64,000 bases of DNA, from positions 1,849,625 through 1,913,624 of the forward strand of contig OX155972.1 in NCBI GenBank assembly GCA_944548615.1, given 5' to 3'. The notes beneath the pieces were generated by a model that was not told where the DNA came from, did no database searches, and saw only the letters and a program-made list of their open reading frames with translations. This document shows, one piece after another, positions 16,707 through 28,626 of this stretch; the stretch's first letter is position 1, and each line of letters starts with the position of its first letter. The stretch is from Micropterix aruncella. Its lineage: Eukaryota; Arthropoda; Insecta; Lepidoptera; Micropterigidae. Both the position numbers and the translations under genes were made by a program.

Positions 16707-18137
16707 ATGATATCATCACTAATTATTATTCCAAGATCTTTTTGTTGCTTAACTGCTTCTAATGGGGCGTTCGTCAAATGATATTATTGAGCTACTTTCG
16801 TAATTCCTGTATAATGCCTAGATCGTTTGTGACGAACCACAGTTCATCTACTATTATGCTTAGCACTACAATCTCCAGCATCTGTCCCGGAGGCCTGTAG
16901 CAACCCAAACAGGCTGCTAACCTTCTGGTACAGCCTGGGTTGGCTGGAGTAACATAAATAGAAATATGAGCCACGCACAACGGCCCAATCAAGAGGCCAA
17001 GTGCGGAAAATAGCCCAGACAAACTAACTAACTAACTATACTTAGCACTTTTGACTGTAAACACTGCAATATCTCTATATTTGAATGTAAAGCAGACTGC
17101 TCTGCGCGTAGGCGTGAGTCAGCCTTGTTATTTCTAACATCTTGAGAAAGGAGAAAGATAGATTAACTTTTCGGTGGGGGAGTTCGTATAAAATTTATAG
17201 GAGAAACTGTAATTTCAGCATAACATCGTTCTTTCAAAACCGTTCTGGATATAACTGGATTTCAACCGTGAAGACATTATCCCCTTCACATAGCTGGAGA
17301 GTGGTTGTTAGTGCAGTTTTTAGCAAGCTTTAGTTGTATTGAGAATGTTCTTTGAATACTTTATACTGCACACCCACTAATTTAAATATTATCTCTAGAG
17401 CAGCCCTCAAAAATCTTCCAAGTGATATAAGTGCATTTCTAAAACTAACATATGGTACGCCTACAACCGAAATTCCTGGTGACAAACCACCAGCAAAGAG
17501 TGGACATCGTCATGAATGAGTATTGGAAAAGAAAAATACTACAGCTTCAATGAAATGTTAGTTGTAATTATTTTACATGTAAACGACACCCAAACCTTAC
17601 TTTTGTGCACTGATTGTCAAAATAACACTTCTTTAGGTTTATAAATTCAAATTGTAGATTTACTTCAAACCCAAATATTATTAAGTTACTATATTGCATA
17701 TTTGTTATGTTTTATATTCGTTTAGAATAAGATATATAGAATAAATACATGTTTTATAAATTATGCTTTTATTTATTAGAAAAACATTTAGTAATTTTAC
17801 TGCGTAAAAAACAGTTATCTGTTGCTTAATTCATGATATGTTGCATTGTATAAATTTTATACGGCAGGCCCGATCATGTTAAATTTAAATTCCTGAGTCT
17901 GTTGAAATAATTTGTGTTTGATTTGTGGAAATCTACCGCTGAGCAAAACGAGTAGTAATTATTTTTTGCAAGATCTACGTCTGATTATATAGAATAGTTA
18001 TTTCTTTCTAAATTTAGTTTCCATGTTTTATCTCCAAAATGCAGTGACGCTCATTTTAAATATTTTACTGGATTTTTTTATTCCCCCTTTTATATCCTGT
18101 TATAATCATTTAGCTAATATGTGATGATAGTATCTAC
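16707..18137. other. unassigned AT-rich DNA (probable 3' flank of the host gene)
   Basis: No coding trace is seen. Downstream of the host stop codon (minus strand) this should include its 3' UTR. I could not place a polyadenylation site with confidence. Around 16860-17035 there is a moderately GC-rich unassigned stretch ending in (ACTA)n. Confidence 0.35.
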
Positions 18138-18327
18138 TCACTGGGCTAGGAAATGCAACTGGTGCAAGCCCATATTAGGGGCAACGGCGGATTGGGTCAA
18201 AGCGGCGGCAACACCGCGAGGGGCCGCCGAAACTCGCTCCTGAACTCTCTTATTAGCCACGCCTAGCGCACCGTCATCGTAGTCCTCCTCTTCGGATTCC
18301 GTATCGGTCCCCTCGATCCCGGATACA
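18138..18327 (-). CDS. host gene, last coding exon (exon H)
   Basis: The acceptor ttcag lies just above 18327 and the frame ends at TGA (18138-18140). It enters in phase 2: the AC left by exon G plus T gives Thr, then VSGIEGTDTESEEEDYDDG and 43 further residues, ending LHQLHFLAQ. An acidic cluster is followed by an Ala/Val-rich tail. The region is clearly GC-richer than its surroundings, as the other exons are. Function unknown. Confidence 0.8.
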
Positions 18328-18539
18328 CTGAACGCGCAGAAAGGTACGGGAGAACGTGAAAAGAAAATTAAAAATTAAAAAAAAAGCATGCAGGTGCTGT
18401 CAAACCACTTCCTATTGTAAATGTGCTTAATAAAAACAGGGAAAATAGGGGAATCACTATTGAACGCAGCGAATATGAAGTGAAGGTGTAGCCATGTCAA
18501 ATGTTTCGATTTTACCGTTAATTTTTATTTAACCTACGA

Positions 18540-18605
18540 AGTTACTGTTCTGCAAAGTATATTTAAGACCACAAATATGTATGAAAAATATAAAAAATCT
18601 GTCTA
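18540..18605 (+). repeat. copy of the mariner left-end flank seen at 25895
   Basis: Sequence 18550-18605 (ctgcaaagtatatt..gaccacaaat..tatgaaaaatat, then a degenerate ctgtctaaat) matches 25889-25955, which includes the left end of the mariner remnant there. It is a short duplicated scrap. Confidence 0.55.
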
Positions 18606-18612
18606 AATAGAC

Positions 18613-19490
18613 ACAATAAATACGGACCCATCATAACATCGTTGTTATACTTCTGGAGGGTGAGCGGTGGACTCTGGACTAACGACCGGCTGTAGAAGGT
18701 TTAAGACAGTTGTCTTGCAACATGTGAGCATTCACCTTACCACCCATTCACTCCCCTTTCGAAGCCATAGGATTAGAGATGCGGAAATTTAAGTTTTAGA
18801 TATTTTTTCTCAGAAGGAGTCGATTATTTTCCTGAAGAGACCAAGATCTTAAAAATATGTAACAGAAAACTGGCTGCCATGCCACGAGTGCCAACTTCCA
18901 CCACGTGAAGGCGAACAGTGAAGCCGTTCCGGGTGACAGCATTTGCGAGATCATGGTATTTATTTAATTTGTACTCGTGGTATTTTAGGATACCTGATTC
19001 CAATGGAACATTTAGATCTACTATAAGGGCCATCTTCCGAGATGAGGAGTAAAGAGTTATATCTGGACGGAGGGCTGTGCATCCTAGACTTTCAGGAAAT
19101 TGATACGGCTTAGAAACCGAATTAACCTCCAGAATTCAACCTGAAAAGCTTTCTCGATTATTGAGAAAGGTTTTGTAGTGGAATGTGTTTTGCCTTTAGA
19201 GCCATACCACACAACCTGTATTGGGAGTTTAAAGGGTTCAGACACTTGTTGGCACGAGCCACTGAGAGGCTAATTACCTCGCGAATAACAGCGAGGACTT
19301 TGTCATGGCGGTAATTGTACCATCCTTGATCCAAAGCCACCTTGCAGCCAGCTAGAAAATGTCTAGCTGTGCAAGGGGTGTTACTACAAAGGGGACATAG
19401 ACTATCCTCTGAATAACTCCAACGAGGTTATGGGGGTCTGGAAGGGTATGCTGGAAGACTTTCAATATAGTTTCAGCATCTCTGGCGTCC
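18613..19490 (-). pseudogene. R2-like LINE C-terminal remnant, copy 1
   Basis: On the minus strand it carries degraded versions of the zinc-knuckle and endonuclease regions seen intact at 42080-42889: CKVALDQG.Y.YRHDKVLAVI, ALIVDLNVPLESGI and EYKLNKYHDLANAVTRNGF. Frameshifts split it into at least three frames (19340-19158, 19033-18824 and others). The 3' UTR ends near 18613. It is 5'-truncated at about the same point as the other two copies. Confidence 0.75.
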
Positions 19491-20049
19491 TGTCATACAA
19501 AATTATCTTCAAGTTATATATTATATATTCACGACCCTTAGAGCTCATCTATTCAACCTTGGCTTGACTGAGAGCAAGGATTGCCGAATATGTGGCGAGG
19601 AACCTGAAGACAGCATACACATTGTTGGTCGCTGGCCAGGGCTCGCCGCCAAAAGACACAGTTTACTAGGACCAGTGGCGTGCCCGGGGTTGGTGAATGG
19701 GGCAAGCCCGACATATCTTTTTGTGTTTTTTTTATAGTAACAAAAAGTAGTACCTCTTTCCTCTTCAATCTTCAATTTGAAATTTACTGCTTGTGTCGTA
19801 GATTCAATAAAGCACACTGAAGGCATACTACTGCTAGACAGAATTTAACATACACTTATCAGCAGTCGAATGAATACCTCCGGTGGCTTTAAGAAAAACC
19901 GTTTTATTTGCTTGAGCGAGTGACATCGAGTTAAGAAGTTGACCCTTGCTTGTATGAGGTGTAAGACTTTTTTATAAAAAAAGGGAACAAAAAGTAATTA
20001 GGTGCTAGGTACCAGTGTTGTTGCTGATGCAGGTTTTTTAAATATCAGC

Positions 20050-20115
20050 GGATGCTGATGCTGATGCTGATTATTTGAGATCAATATCAGCTGATGCTGA
20101 TGCTGATGCTGATTT
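20050..20115. repeat. GCTGAT subterminal repeat, hAT-1 right-of-gene side
   Basis: Repeated gctgatgctgat units lie just inside the terminal inverted repeat and are mirrored at 22860-22950. They are probable transposase-binding sites by analogy with other hAT elements. Confidence 0.75.
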
Positions 20116-20331
20116 TAATTAATTAGGTAAATAAAATATATCCAAATATCAAATTGTAAGTAAAAGTGATCATTTTATTAGATATTTGAAATAAAAGGCA
20201 AATTATAATAATTATGTGACTTTTAATTATCGAAAACATCTTGAATACGTAAAGTGATATTACCTGACATACCTATATAAATAAAATATAATTGCCTGTA
20301 CACCACTCAACTTACATCTGTTTTTAATTAA

Positions 20332-22647
20332 TTAATACTGAAATTGTATTAACGGTAAATTATATTTCAAAAACAATAGCTGAGCTGCCTTTTCAGCTTG
20401 CAGTCGATTACGGGAAGGTTTATAAATAACTCCGGCACTGCTGAACAATTGTTCGCTAGGAACACTTGCCGGCGGAGATGACAGAAATCTCCGAGCCAGT
20501 GCAGAAAATTCTTTATATGTATTTGTTCCATGCGTTCTCCACCAGTCAAGTGGGTTTTGTGACACAATAATCTTTTTTTCTTTGTAATATTGTCTTAGCA
20601 GATTTTTAAGTTTCAAATTCGCATCCGCAATTGAGTTATTGATGTCACTCTCACTACTTTCTTCGTCACTTGAATCTAGCAAAACTGCAAGTTCACTTTG
20701 CAGGGTTAGTCTACTAGCTCTGCTAGTTGAGGGCTGTTCTATGTCTCCTGCTTTCATCAAAGGAGCAGTTCTTCTTGACCTCTTAGGTGATGATGGACCA
20801 ATTTCGTCTCTATTTATATTGGCTAGTTTTAGAATTTCAGTCTCAACTCTTTCCATTGAAATTTCACTGAAGAATTTGGTTTTATATCGCGGATCCAAAA
20901 GGGTGGATATTGCGAATAAGAAATTATTTTTTATATCATCAAATTTATCGGAAATATTTGTTTTTAAGGTAGTAATAAGATGTTTTATCGCGTCTGAGTT
21001 ATCTGTTTTAGCTAATTGGTCGTCAAGTTTCTTCGTAAGTACATGAATAAGCGGAATAACGGATGAAATCAAAGCATTTGAATTGCTTAGTTCCCGTGTA
21101 CTTTCTTCAAAAGGTCGCAACAACTCCACACAGTCTTCCATAAGTTTCCACTCTTCGGGTAAAATAGCTTGTATGTTGTGGTTATTATTACGGTAAATGC
21201 TCAATGAATCTTTGATTTTCAAGTATCTTTCCATCATATAAAAGGAACTGTTCCATCTCGTGACGCAGTCTTGAAAAACTGTTAATTTTGGTTGATTGAG
21301 GCGTTCTTGAATAGCATTCAATTCTTTCTGTGCTATTGTCGAGTGATTGAAATGGTTCGCAATTTTTTTAATTTTTTGTAAGATGTCTATTATGCTTTGA
21401 TGGGACTTTAACCCATTTTTCACACATAATTGAAGTTTATGCGCTGTGCAATCTATATCGCTGAACTCTGATATTGCCATGGCCCTTTTCATATTTGACC
21501 CTTCGTCTCTAATAATGCAGTGTACTTGATTTTTGGATATACCCCATTCAGTTAACATAGATTCATATTTTTCGGCAATAATATCTCCTGTATGGCGATT
21601 ATCGAAAGTTTCGCATTTTAGTATTACCGATTTGCGATCAAAATTTTCGGTAGTTCCATGACAAGTTAAACTTAACAAAGAAACATTGGCACTTGGATCC
21701 GTCCAAATGTCTGATGTAAATGTCATGTATTTAAATTCCTTTATAACTTTTTTCACCTCTGCAGCAACTTTTTCGTATAAATCTTTACAGACATAGTTAG
21801 TGAAAAAATTGCGGCCTTTTAAATTATATTTTGGCATAACCGCTAGCATGAGTCTTCGGAAACCAATACCTTCCACAAAATGAAATGGCAAGTCCTGAAC
21901 AGCAATCATCTCGCCGATTAATTTGTCAATAATTAAACTCTTTGGGTTATCTTTGTCATACTGTTTATCCTTTCGAAATGCTTCCTCTAGTGATTGTTGC
22001 TTTTTTGCTCGCTGAATTGGTGTTAGTATTTTACCTAAAACAAATAAACTAATTTTACTCTCTAAAATTTAGACATGGAGGTTGGGTTCTAGGTTAGGTT
22101 GTATGTTAGGTATTAAATTATCGCATTTATAATAATAGTAGGAAGGAAGTAAGATACATAACATTTATTAGACAGTTATATTACCTACTAAATAAAGAGG
22201 TGTACAAAATCGCAACGCGCTTCTTTGCCTCCCCCACAAGGTCACACAAGTCACAAGTAGTCACAACCCCGCAAAGAATACAGCGTATACATGTTTTTTT
22301 TTAGAAAAAAGTCAAAAATAATAAAATAACGATTTTCCTGGTTAGTTCGACGATGTACTGAATCACCCACTTCAATGATATCACTAACTAAAAACTCACC
22401 CGTATGTTTAACTAAATAAGAAAATTACCCTACCTTCTTCAGCAGTTCCGGCGGCTTCCAGGTTTTCGATCTCACAGCTTAAAAAACGGGTATGCTCTTC
22501 TGGATGTTTAAACTTCAAGTGATTTTTTAACGAGGTATTAGTACGTCCTTTGCGAGAATAATCCATTTTACAGATATTACACTTTGCGGTATCTTTATTT
22601 ACTAATGTAAAATACTTCCATACTTCACTTTTCAATGGCGGAGGCAT
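20332..22647 (-). CDS. hAT-1 transposase, BED finger plus hAT domain, two exons
   Basis: Exon 1 is 22647-22434 and exon 2 is 22034-20332. The intron 22433-22035 has a gaag/gtaggg donor and a ttttag/gt acceptor. The joined frame is open, 638 residues. Exon 1 (from MPPPLKSEVWKYF) is a BED zinc finger with CNIC and HLKFKH. The RNase H-like hAT core in exon 2 includes FTSDIWTDPS (first Asp), IIRDEGSNMKRAM (second Asp), WNSSFYMMERYL, and LRPFEESTREL (likely the Glu). The C-terminal dimerisation part reads LARRFLSSPPASVPSEQLFSSAG.. and ends PLIQFQY. It should cut and join the element's CAG ends in the nucleus. ATG at 22647 is the first Met before the finger. It resembles ZBED-type domesticated proteins, but the ends and duplication show a transposon. 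Confidence 0.92.
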
Positions 22648-22854
22648 TATAAAACTTGTGGTTTACTTACACCGACAATGTCTGCTGCGGTAATGAGTCA
22701 GTCAATCTTGCATTCGTTTATTGTCGCGGCTAGGCGCAGGTGCATGTAACACCTGCGCGGCTAGAGTCCCCCGGGATCCCCCGAATCAAGAATCCCCCGG
22801 GATTTACAAGTCGTACGAGTGACACGAGATGATACGACCTTGAATATCAGCAAT

Positions 22855-22950
22855 AAAAATCAGCATCGATTATTGCGGATGCTGATGCGGATGCTGATAT
22901 TGAAAATAATGCGAATAATCCGCTGATGCTGATGCTGATGCTGATATTCG
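22855..22950. repeat. GCTGAT subterminal repeat, promoter side of hAT-1
   Basis: gctgatgctgatgctgat units and gatgcggatgctgat variants lie upstream of the transposase ATG and inside the other terminus. Confidence 0.75.
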
Positions 22951-23106
22951 CAACAACCCTGCTAGGTACATAGCTTTAACTAGCTTATTTGTATTCTAAA
23001 TCGAAGCGTCTATCTTTTTTCAAAAATGAGTTTATTACGTCTGAGTAAAATGATGGCGAACGCTTTAATTCTATTAACAACTGTTTTTCAATAGCAACCA
23101 TTGATA

Positions 23107-25118
23107 ACTCAGATAGACGTTACTGACCCTGTGTATTTCTTAGGTAAGTATGAATGCGCTTAAGAGATGACAATGCACGTTCCGCGGAAGCACTTGTAGC
23201 AGGAATAGATACGCTAACTTCAACAATTGGGGAAAGGCGTCTTCGAGGCTATTCTGACTAATGAAAACAATTAGTTCAAAAACATTGCAATCTTTCAATT
23301 CAGGAGAGGAGTACAAACAAATCAATTGGTTCTTCAAAACTTGTTTGTCAAAATGGTTTGCATAAATGTCAAATAATGAATCTAATGCCTCTGTAGGAAA
23401 ATCTAAACGGTATTTCTCGTATAGTTTGTTGTTGAAGAGTTGGAAAAATTTCAATTTGAAAATTTCCGAATATCGATCCTCAATCTCGCAGAATATGTTG
23501 TCAATTATCTGGACAAAAAGTCGCTTATATTCAGTATAAGCACAGCGTACGTTACGTCTCAAACGAGGAGCTGAGTTATTTTGCAGAATGTTTTCATAAA
23601 GGAGATCAAATTCTGATTGAAATTCAACACGTAACCAAGTCTGAAATTCCTTTATTTTATTGCTACAATAACCTACATCGACTTGTGATTTTTGAAGGAT
23701 ATTGTACAAGCTATCAGTTTTTTCAAAAATTCGGTGGAAAACAAGGAGAAAAAAATTTAAATGGAATGATCGCAACGAGTTTTCAAAATTCTCCGCTGCT
23801 AAAACCGTATCCCCGTCCCAGTCCTGAGGGTTGTCACATATGTCAGAAAACAATGTAATAAGATTATTTTTTTGCACAAAAACTGTGTTTACAGTTCGCG
23901 AGATATACGCCCAACGCGTAGAGGGGGCAAGAGGTAATTTTTTGCTGCAATGAGTATCGTAAAAGGCAGATCGTTTTGTACTGTGGCTAAAAAAAATTAC
24001 ACAAAGACTGTAGTGTTGAAAAAAACGAACTGATTTCTCCAATTCTGTTGCATGATTTAGACAACACCAGGGCTAAAATGTGTGCATTGCACCAAATGTA
24101 AATTGCTTGTGGACAAACATCTTTTACTTTTGATTGCACTCCGTTTCTAACACCGGACATAACACTAGCGCCATCATAGCTCTGTGCTACTAATTTTGCG
24201 GTACACTGCTGTTTATTTAGCAATTCTAAAATAATATTACACAGTGTGTCTGCTATACGACTTTAAGATACATTAACGAACCCCAAAAAACGGTCATGAA
24301 TGTCGTTTCCAAAATAATATCGAAGAATCAGGCATAATTGTTCTTTGTGACTGATATCGGGAGTTTCGTCAATAATTGAAACAAATTTTGTTGTTTTGAT
24401 TTCAAATTCAATGCGAGTTTTCATAACAACCGCTACGGAATGAATAATATCATTTTGAATTTTATTAGACAAATAACTCGGTCCTCGCTTATCGGACTGT
24501 TGTAGCTGCATGTGTTTTTCTAAAACGATATCGTATTTCGAAAGAAGTGATACGAGTTCTAAAAAATTTCCCTTTTTCAACGAGGTTTTGGACTCACCGT
24601 GACCTCTGAATGGAAGTTCTTGTTGAGCTAAATGACAAACAATATCCACTAATCTCTGAAAAACACTACGATTTTGATCAACGTGACTATTGTGCTTCAA
24701 AATTTCATCATTTAACTGCCGAGATAAAGATGTCTCAATTCGTTGTTTACCAAAATTACTCAACGAAATAACCGCATTCATGTGTTTTTGCGAATTCATG
24801 TGTCTTTTTATCGCGCCGGCTAAATTATTTAGATCATCATAACCGGACGAATTCCACATTTAAGTCGTTTGAAAAAAAAATACAAGAGTAACAAAACAAT
24901 TTATTGACATAGGTGCATCCAACTCCCCAGTGAGTTTTGTACACTGATCTATTAAATTGTCTTTTATGCGATTTACTTGTCTGAGAAATACACAAATCGG
25001 GTGTAGGTTTAGGTCCAGAAATTAGTAACTTCTTTTGCTCAAAACTCAAAGATTTTACTTTGTCTTTGCCGATTAAAAGTCGTACACATAACTCACCACA
25101 AGGGACAATTTCCTCCAT
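23107..25118 (-). pseudogene. hAT-2 transposase pseudogene (zf-TTF/DUF4371 type)
   Basis: Minus-strand frames follow in order. Frame 25118-24837 (MEEIVPCGEL..) carries a zf-TTF-like part with KLFCYSCIFFSNDLN. Frame 24859-24263 has DLNNLAGAIKRHMNSQKHMNA and the DUF4371 motif FVSIIDETPDISHKEQL. Frame 24223-23987 has AQSYDGASVMSGVRNGVQ and CNAHILALVLS. Frame 24042-23140 has LAPSTRWAYISRTV. The C-terminal dimerisation motif (VSIPATSASAERALSSLKRI) lies at about 23210-23125 in another frame. Four frames and a stop near 24264 mean it is dead. It was hit by hAT-1 downstream of its coding region. Confidence 0.88.
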
Positions 25119-25932
25119 TGTTTATCAGGCACTAAAAACCACAAATGAATTGAAATTACACAATAAAAAATACCGGGACGTCAGTCGCACAAACCACAGT
25201 GACGTGAAGTTTGCGCTCACCGTCTCACGTTGCGACATTTGACACGTTCGCTTTCACCTTCATGGGCAAGCACAGCTTTGGCTTGCATAGTAAAATCCTC
25301 TATATACTTATAATTGTTTTGCGTAATTTGCCACTGGTTAGAGTGAGAGGTACACTGATTTTGAAAGCCCACATGTGCGAGCGAGCGAGATGACACGTCG
25401 GTACACAGCTGCAATCGCACGCTGCTTTATCGGCGCCGCGGTCACCTTGCTCATTACGATAGCAAACTGTCGCAGTCTGTCGCAAAATCAAATTTCGTCG
25501 CGTGGAGCGAGCTGCGTCCGCTAGATAGCACTCGTTAGATAGCAAATTAATTTACTTAATTGTTTTTTTTTACGAATTCTGTTATTAATTTATTTAATTG
25601 TTAATTACAAAGAATAGGCAAGCCGGGCTTTTCGGCTTATATGAAAAGACCGCCACTGACTGGGACGAGCCTTTCTCGAACCCAGCGATCTGCCCAACTT
25701 GAAGGTCAGTGATCTACTTGGACCGGTAAGAAGTACCGGTCTACTAGCTGACCACTGACCTAACCACACAGTGGGTAGTTACAAAAGACCTTACAGATCT
25801 AGTAGATATCAAGGGCTGGAAACAAGCCCCCCACTCTATCTACTACTACTACTACTATATATTATATTATATTAGGTCCTTAGACATTCTACAAAGTATA
25901 TTAGGGACCACAAATTACGTATGAAAAATATA

Positions 25933-26930
25933 CGAGGTCTGTCTAAAAATTATCCCACTTCTCCAAATTGAATTTTATATCTGTGGAATTTGTCATGGCG
26001 AAATATAAGATTTAATAAGAATAGCTTTTTCCACTATCACATGTGAACTTTTTCTCAAGCTCTATAAAATCTACATTCGCCCGCTCCTCAAATACTCCAC
26101 TAGGTATGGAATCCTTACTGTAGGAAGGATATACAGCACCTGGAAAGAGTTCAGAGAAGAGCAACAAAGTTGGTGCTATCGCTGAGGAGCAAACCATACG
26201 AAGTACGACTGAAAGAACTTTGCCTGACGACATTAGAGGAACGTAGGCAGCGAGGAGACTTAATAGAAAGCTACAAAATGCTTTACGGTTATTACAGTGT
26301 GCCCAACCTCGAGAGTATGTATACCCTGAACACCAATAAGCAATTGCGTGGACACTCGTTGAAGCTAAATAAATACAATTGCAGCATCGAACCCCAGGAA
26401 ATATTTTTTGACAAATCGTGTAGTGGATGCTTGGACTGCGTTGCCAGAGGAAGTGATCAATGCTATCTCTGTCAATAGCTATAAAAACAAACTGGACATT
26501 TTTCTGTGTGCAAAACAGTCACAAGTTTAAAAACAAGTGCATGTGATATACACGCATCAGCCTTAAGCTGCTAATGTATAATATAATAATAATAATAATA
26601 ATAATAATTTTTCAAATTGAATATGTGCCGGAAGGAAAACGGTGACTAAAGAGTACCATTTAGGTGTTCTACGCCGACTCTGTGATGCAGTTCGGTAATA
26701 AAAGACAAGACCTCTGGATGGCGAAAATCTGGCAGTTGCATCATGACAATGCTCCATCTCATTTATCGATTGATTCGACTTTCTTTGCGAAACACGGTAT
26801 TCCAGTCGTTCACCAACCTAGGTAGTTATCATTTAGCCCACTGTTTCTTCCACTGCCGAAAGCACTACTGAAAGGCTTCTTTTAGAATGGTGTTCAACAC
26901 CGCCGTCGCGCTCTGCACTATCTCTTCTCT
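25933..26930 (+). pseudogene. mariner remnant split by a CR1 fragment
   Basis: The left end is cgaggtctgtctaaaaatta at 25933, preceded by TA. Coding traces resume after the CR1 piece at about 26610: EYVPEGKTVTKEYHLGVLRR, then KIWQLHHDNAPSHLSI (second catalytic Asp region) and VVHQPR.LSFSPLFLPLPKA. It has several stops, lacks the N-terminal half, and I could not place the right terminus. Confidence 0.72.
26035..26609 (+). pseudogene. CR1-type LINE 3' fragment inside the mariner
   Basis: It encodes LKLYKIYIRPLLKYSTR, QRRATKLVLSLRSKPYEVRL, LTTLEERRQRGDLIESYKM and LRGHSLKLNKYNC, with frameshifts. The 3' end (cacgcatcagccttaagctgct, then (AAT)n at 26585-26609) matches that of the intact element at 36491-40321, so it is the same family. 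Confidence 0.82.
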
Positions 26931-27164
26931 ACTCAGAAAAATGGGATATTTTCAATAGGGTTTTCAATTTTGGAAACAACCAGAATTCGCAAGACGCTAT
27001 ACATGGAGAGTGGGAACTCTCCAGATATGGCTCCTTGTGACGTCTAGTACTGGATTTCACGAAAACACCAGTGCAGGACCTCATGCGAATCTTTAAATTC
27101 ACAAAGTTCGAACTCAAACCGAACTTATTCAAGTTCAAAGTGGTCAGTGTGAAAATAAAAAGAG

Positions 27165-27772
27165 GAATAATAAATACAAACGGAGCTGCCATGGAATTCA
27201 CCGACCGGGGTCGGGCCCATCATAATACTATTTTTTTTACACTTCTGGGGGGTGAGCAGTGGATTCCGGATTTACGAACCGGCTGTGGTAGGTTTAGGAC
27301 AGCTGTCTTGCCACATGTGAGCGTTCACCTTACCACCCATTCACTTCCCCCTTCGAAGCCATAGAATTTGAGATGCGCAAATCGCAGTTTTAGATAATTT
27401 TTCTAAGAAAGAGTTGATTATTTTTCTGGAAAGGCCAAGATCTTTAAAGAGGTGAAATAGAGATTTAGCTGGCAGGCCACGAGCGCCAACTTCCACCGCG
27501 TGAAGGTGAACAGTGAAGCCGTTCCGGGTTACGGCATTTGCAAGATCATGGTATTTATTTAATTTGTACTCGTGGTCTTTTGGGATATTTGATTCCCATG
27601 GAACAGTTAATTCTACAATAAGAGCCACCTTCCGAGATAGAGAGTAAAGAGTTATATCTGGACGGAGGGCTGTGCATCCGAGACTTTCAGGGAATTTATA
27701 CTGCTTAGAGACCGAATCAACCTCCAGAATCCAATCTGTAGCTTTCTCGATTATTGAGAAAGGTTTTGTAGT
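27165..27772 (-). pseudogene. R2-like LINE 3' remnant, copy 2
   Basis: The minus-strand frame 27628-27341 is open and near-identical to the C-terminal third of the frame at 42080-42889: VALIVELTVPWESNIPKDH, YKLNKYHDLANAVTRNGF, LPAKSLFHLFKDLGLSRK. The 3' UTR ends at 27165-27185 in an ATTTATT-type tail. It is 5'-truncated at about 27772, and a TTAA MITE begins 13 bp away. Confidence 0.85.
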
Positions 27773-27785
27773 TAGTACCAGTTAA

Positions 27786-28462
27786 CCCTTCGGCTACGTA
27801 ATGACCAAATTTGGTTGCACATCAGAACACCGTTGACTACGTACCGACTAATATTGGCGGCTTGCTCCCGGAGCGCACAATAATATTATTTTCTAATTCG
27901 AACGTATCCTAAAATCCATACCAAATATCTCATTATTACCATAGATACATAGACAGCCGCTAAAATAATTTCGCTCGTCATTGAACGGATATTTCTGGTA
28001 AAATTCCTTTGTCAAACATCGCTGTTCGGTCGTCATTGCCAAACATCGGGTCATGAACAGTTTTTTTTGTATTTTTTTAGTGTTTTCAATTGGAATATAA
28101 ATAGAAATGTAAATAAATTTCATTCATAAACACTTTATCAACCGAATTCACGATAGCATTTACAATTTCTAAATAGGGTTTCGTATTTTTCCGTAAGACA
28201 AGTACAAGTACAAATCGAAATGCCGAGTTGTTTTCACTTTTTCGACTTTGTCATATTTATTCATAATTATCTAATTGTTTTACAAAATGACATTTCAATA
28301 TTCTATATACGAAATTTCAATGCAATCATTGTACAGTTATTCTTTTTATGATCGCTATAGCAGTTTTATAGTTATAGTACTTTTTGTCGAGCGCGGTGAT
28401 ATTGCAAGAAATTCCAATAAATTGCCGCGGTCTGTCATGAAATTATGCCGCTACTCGAAGGG
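27786..28462. mobile_element. TTAA MITE, family A, copy 2 (677 bp)
   Basis: TTAA lies at 27782-27785 and 28463-28466. The ends CCCTTCGGCTACG and, on the other strand, CCCTTCGAGTAGCGG match copy 1 at 14577-15308. An additional internal segment (gttgactacgtaccgactaa..) is absent from copy 1. Confidence 0.88.
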
Positions 28463-28626
28463 TTAAGAACTTAATATGTTAAAACTTGGAGATTTTCTTT
28501 TATTACAGAAAATGCTTTTTCTTATCGCTGGAGCGTCTTTTTAAGGTAGTGATTCCCCGTTTTCCGAAAAGCATGCTACAATCATTTTGCACCGATAAAA
28601 TACACACAGCTCTAAGACGGGGGGTT

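Larger units (their letters stand above)
20013..22961 (-). mobile_element. hAT-1 element, full length, inside hAT-2
   Basis: It is 2949 bp with perfect 8-bp target duplications ctaggtac at 20005-20012 and 22962-22969. Terminal inverted repeats are CAGTGTTGTTGC and, on the other strand, CAGGGTTGTTGC. Both subterminal regions have arrays of GCTGAT/ATCAGC hexamers (about 20050-20115 and 22860-22950), which are likely transposase-binding repeats. The transposase is open. Nothing visible rules out autonomous activity. Confidence 0.94.
19673..25658 (-). mobile_element. hAT-2 element (outer), hosting hAT-1
   Basis: Termini are CAGTGGCG at 19673 and its complement CGCCACTG ending at 25658. The 8-bp target duplications are actaggac (19665-19672) and actgggac (25659-25666), with one mismatch. 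An 8-bp duplication with CAG-type ends is the hAT rule. Removing the inner insertion leaves about 3.0 kb, a normal hAT size. It carries a frameshifted DUF4371/zf-TTF transposase at 23107-25118. Confidence 0.88.
19540..25870 (+). pseudogene. LINE C-terminal zinc-knuckle remnant, split by hAT-2
   Basis: Positions 19560-19670 encode LTESKDCRICGEEPEDSIH..LAAKRHSLLG, the CCHC-type end of a LINE with an RNase H-like C-terminus. The frame resumes after the hAT insertion at 25667 with RAFLEPSDLPNLKVSDLLG and stops near 25760. A TACTAC/ATATT-rich tail follows to about 25870. Splicing out 19673-25666 restores a continuous frame, so this LINE remnant is the oldest layer of the nest. Confidence 0.78.

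Noticed and set aside
20639..21046. Plus-strand open frame of 135 codons
   Set aside because: Antisense shadow of the hAT-1 transposase; no independent evidence.
20332..22647. Domesticated ZBED host gene
   Set aside because: Terminal inverted repeats and perfect 8-bp duplications show it is a transposon's own transposase.
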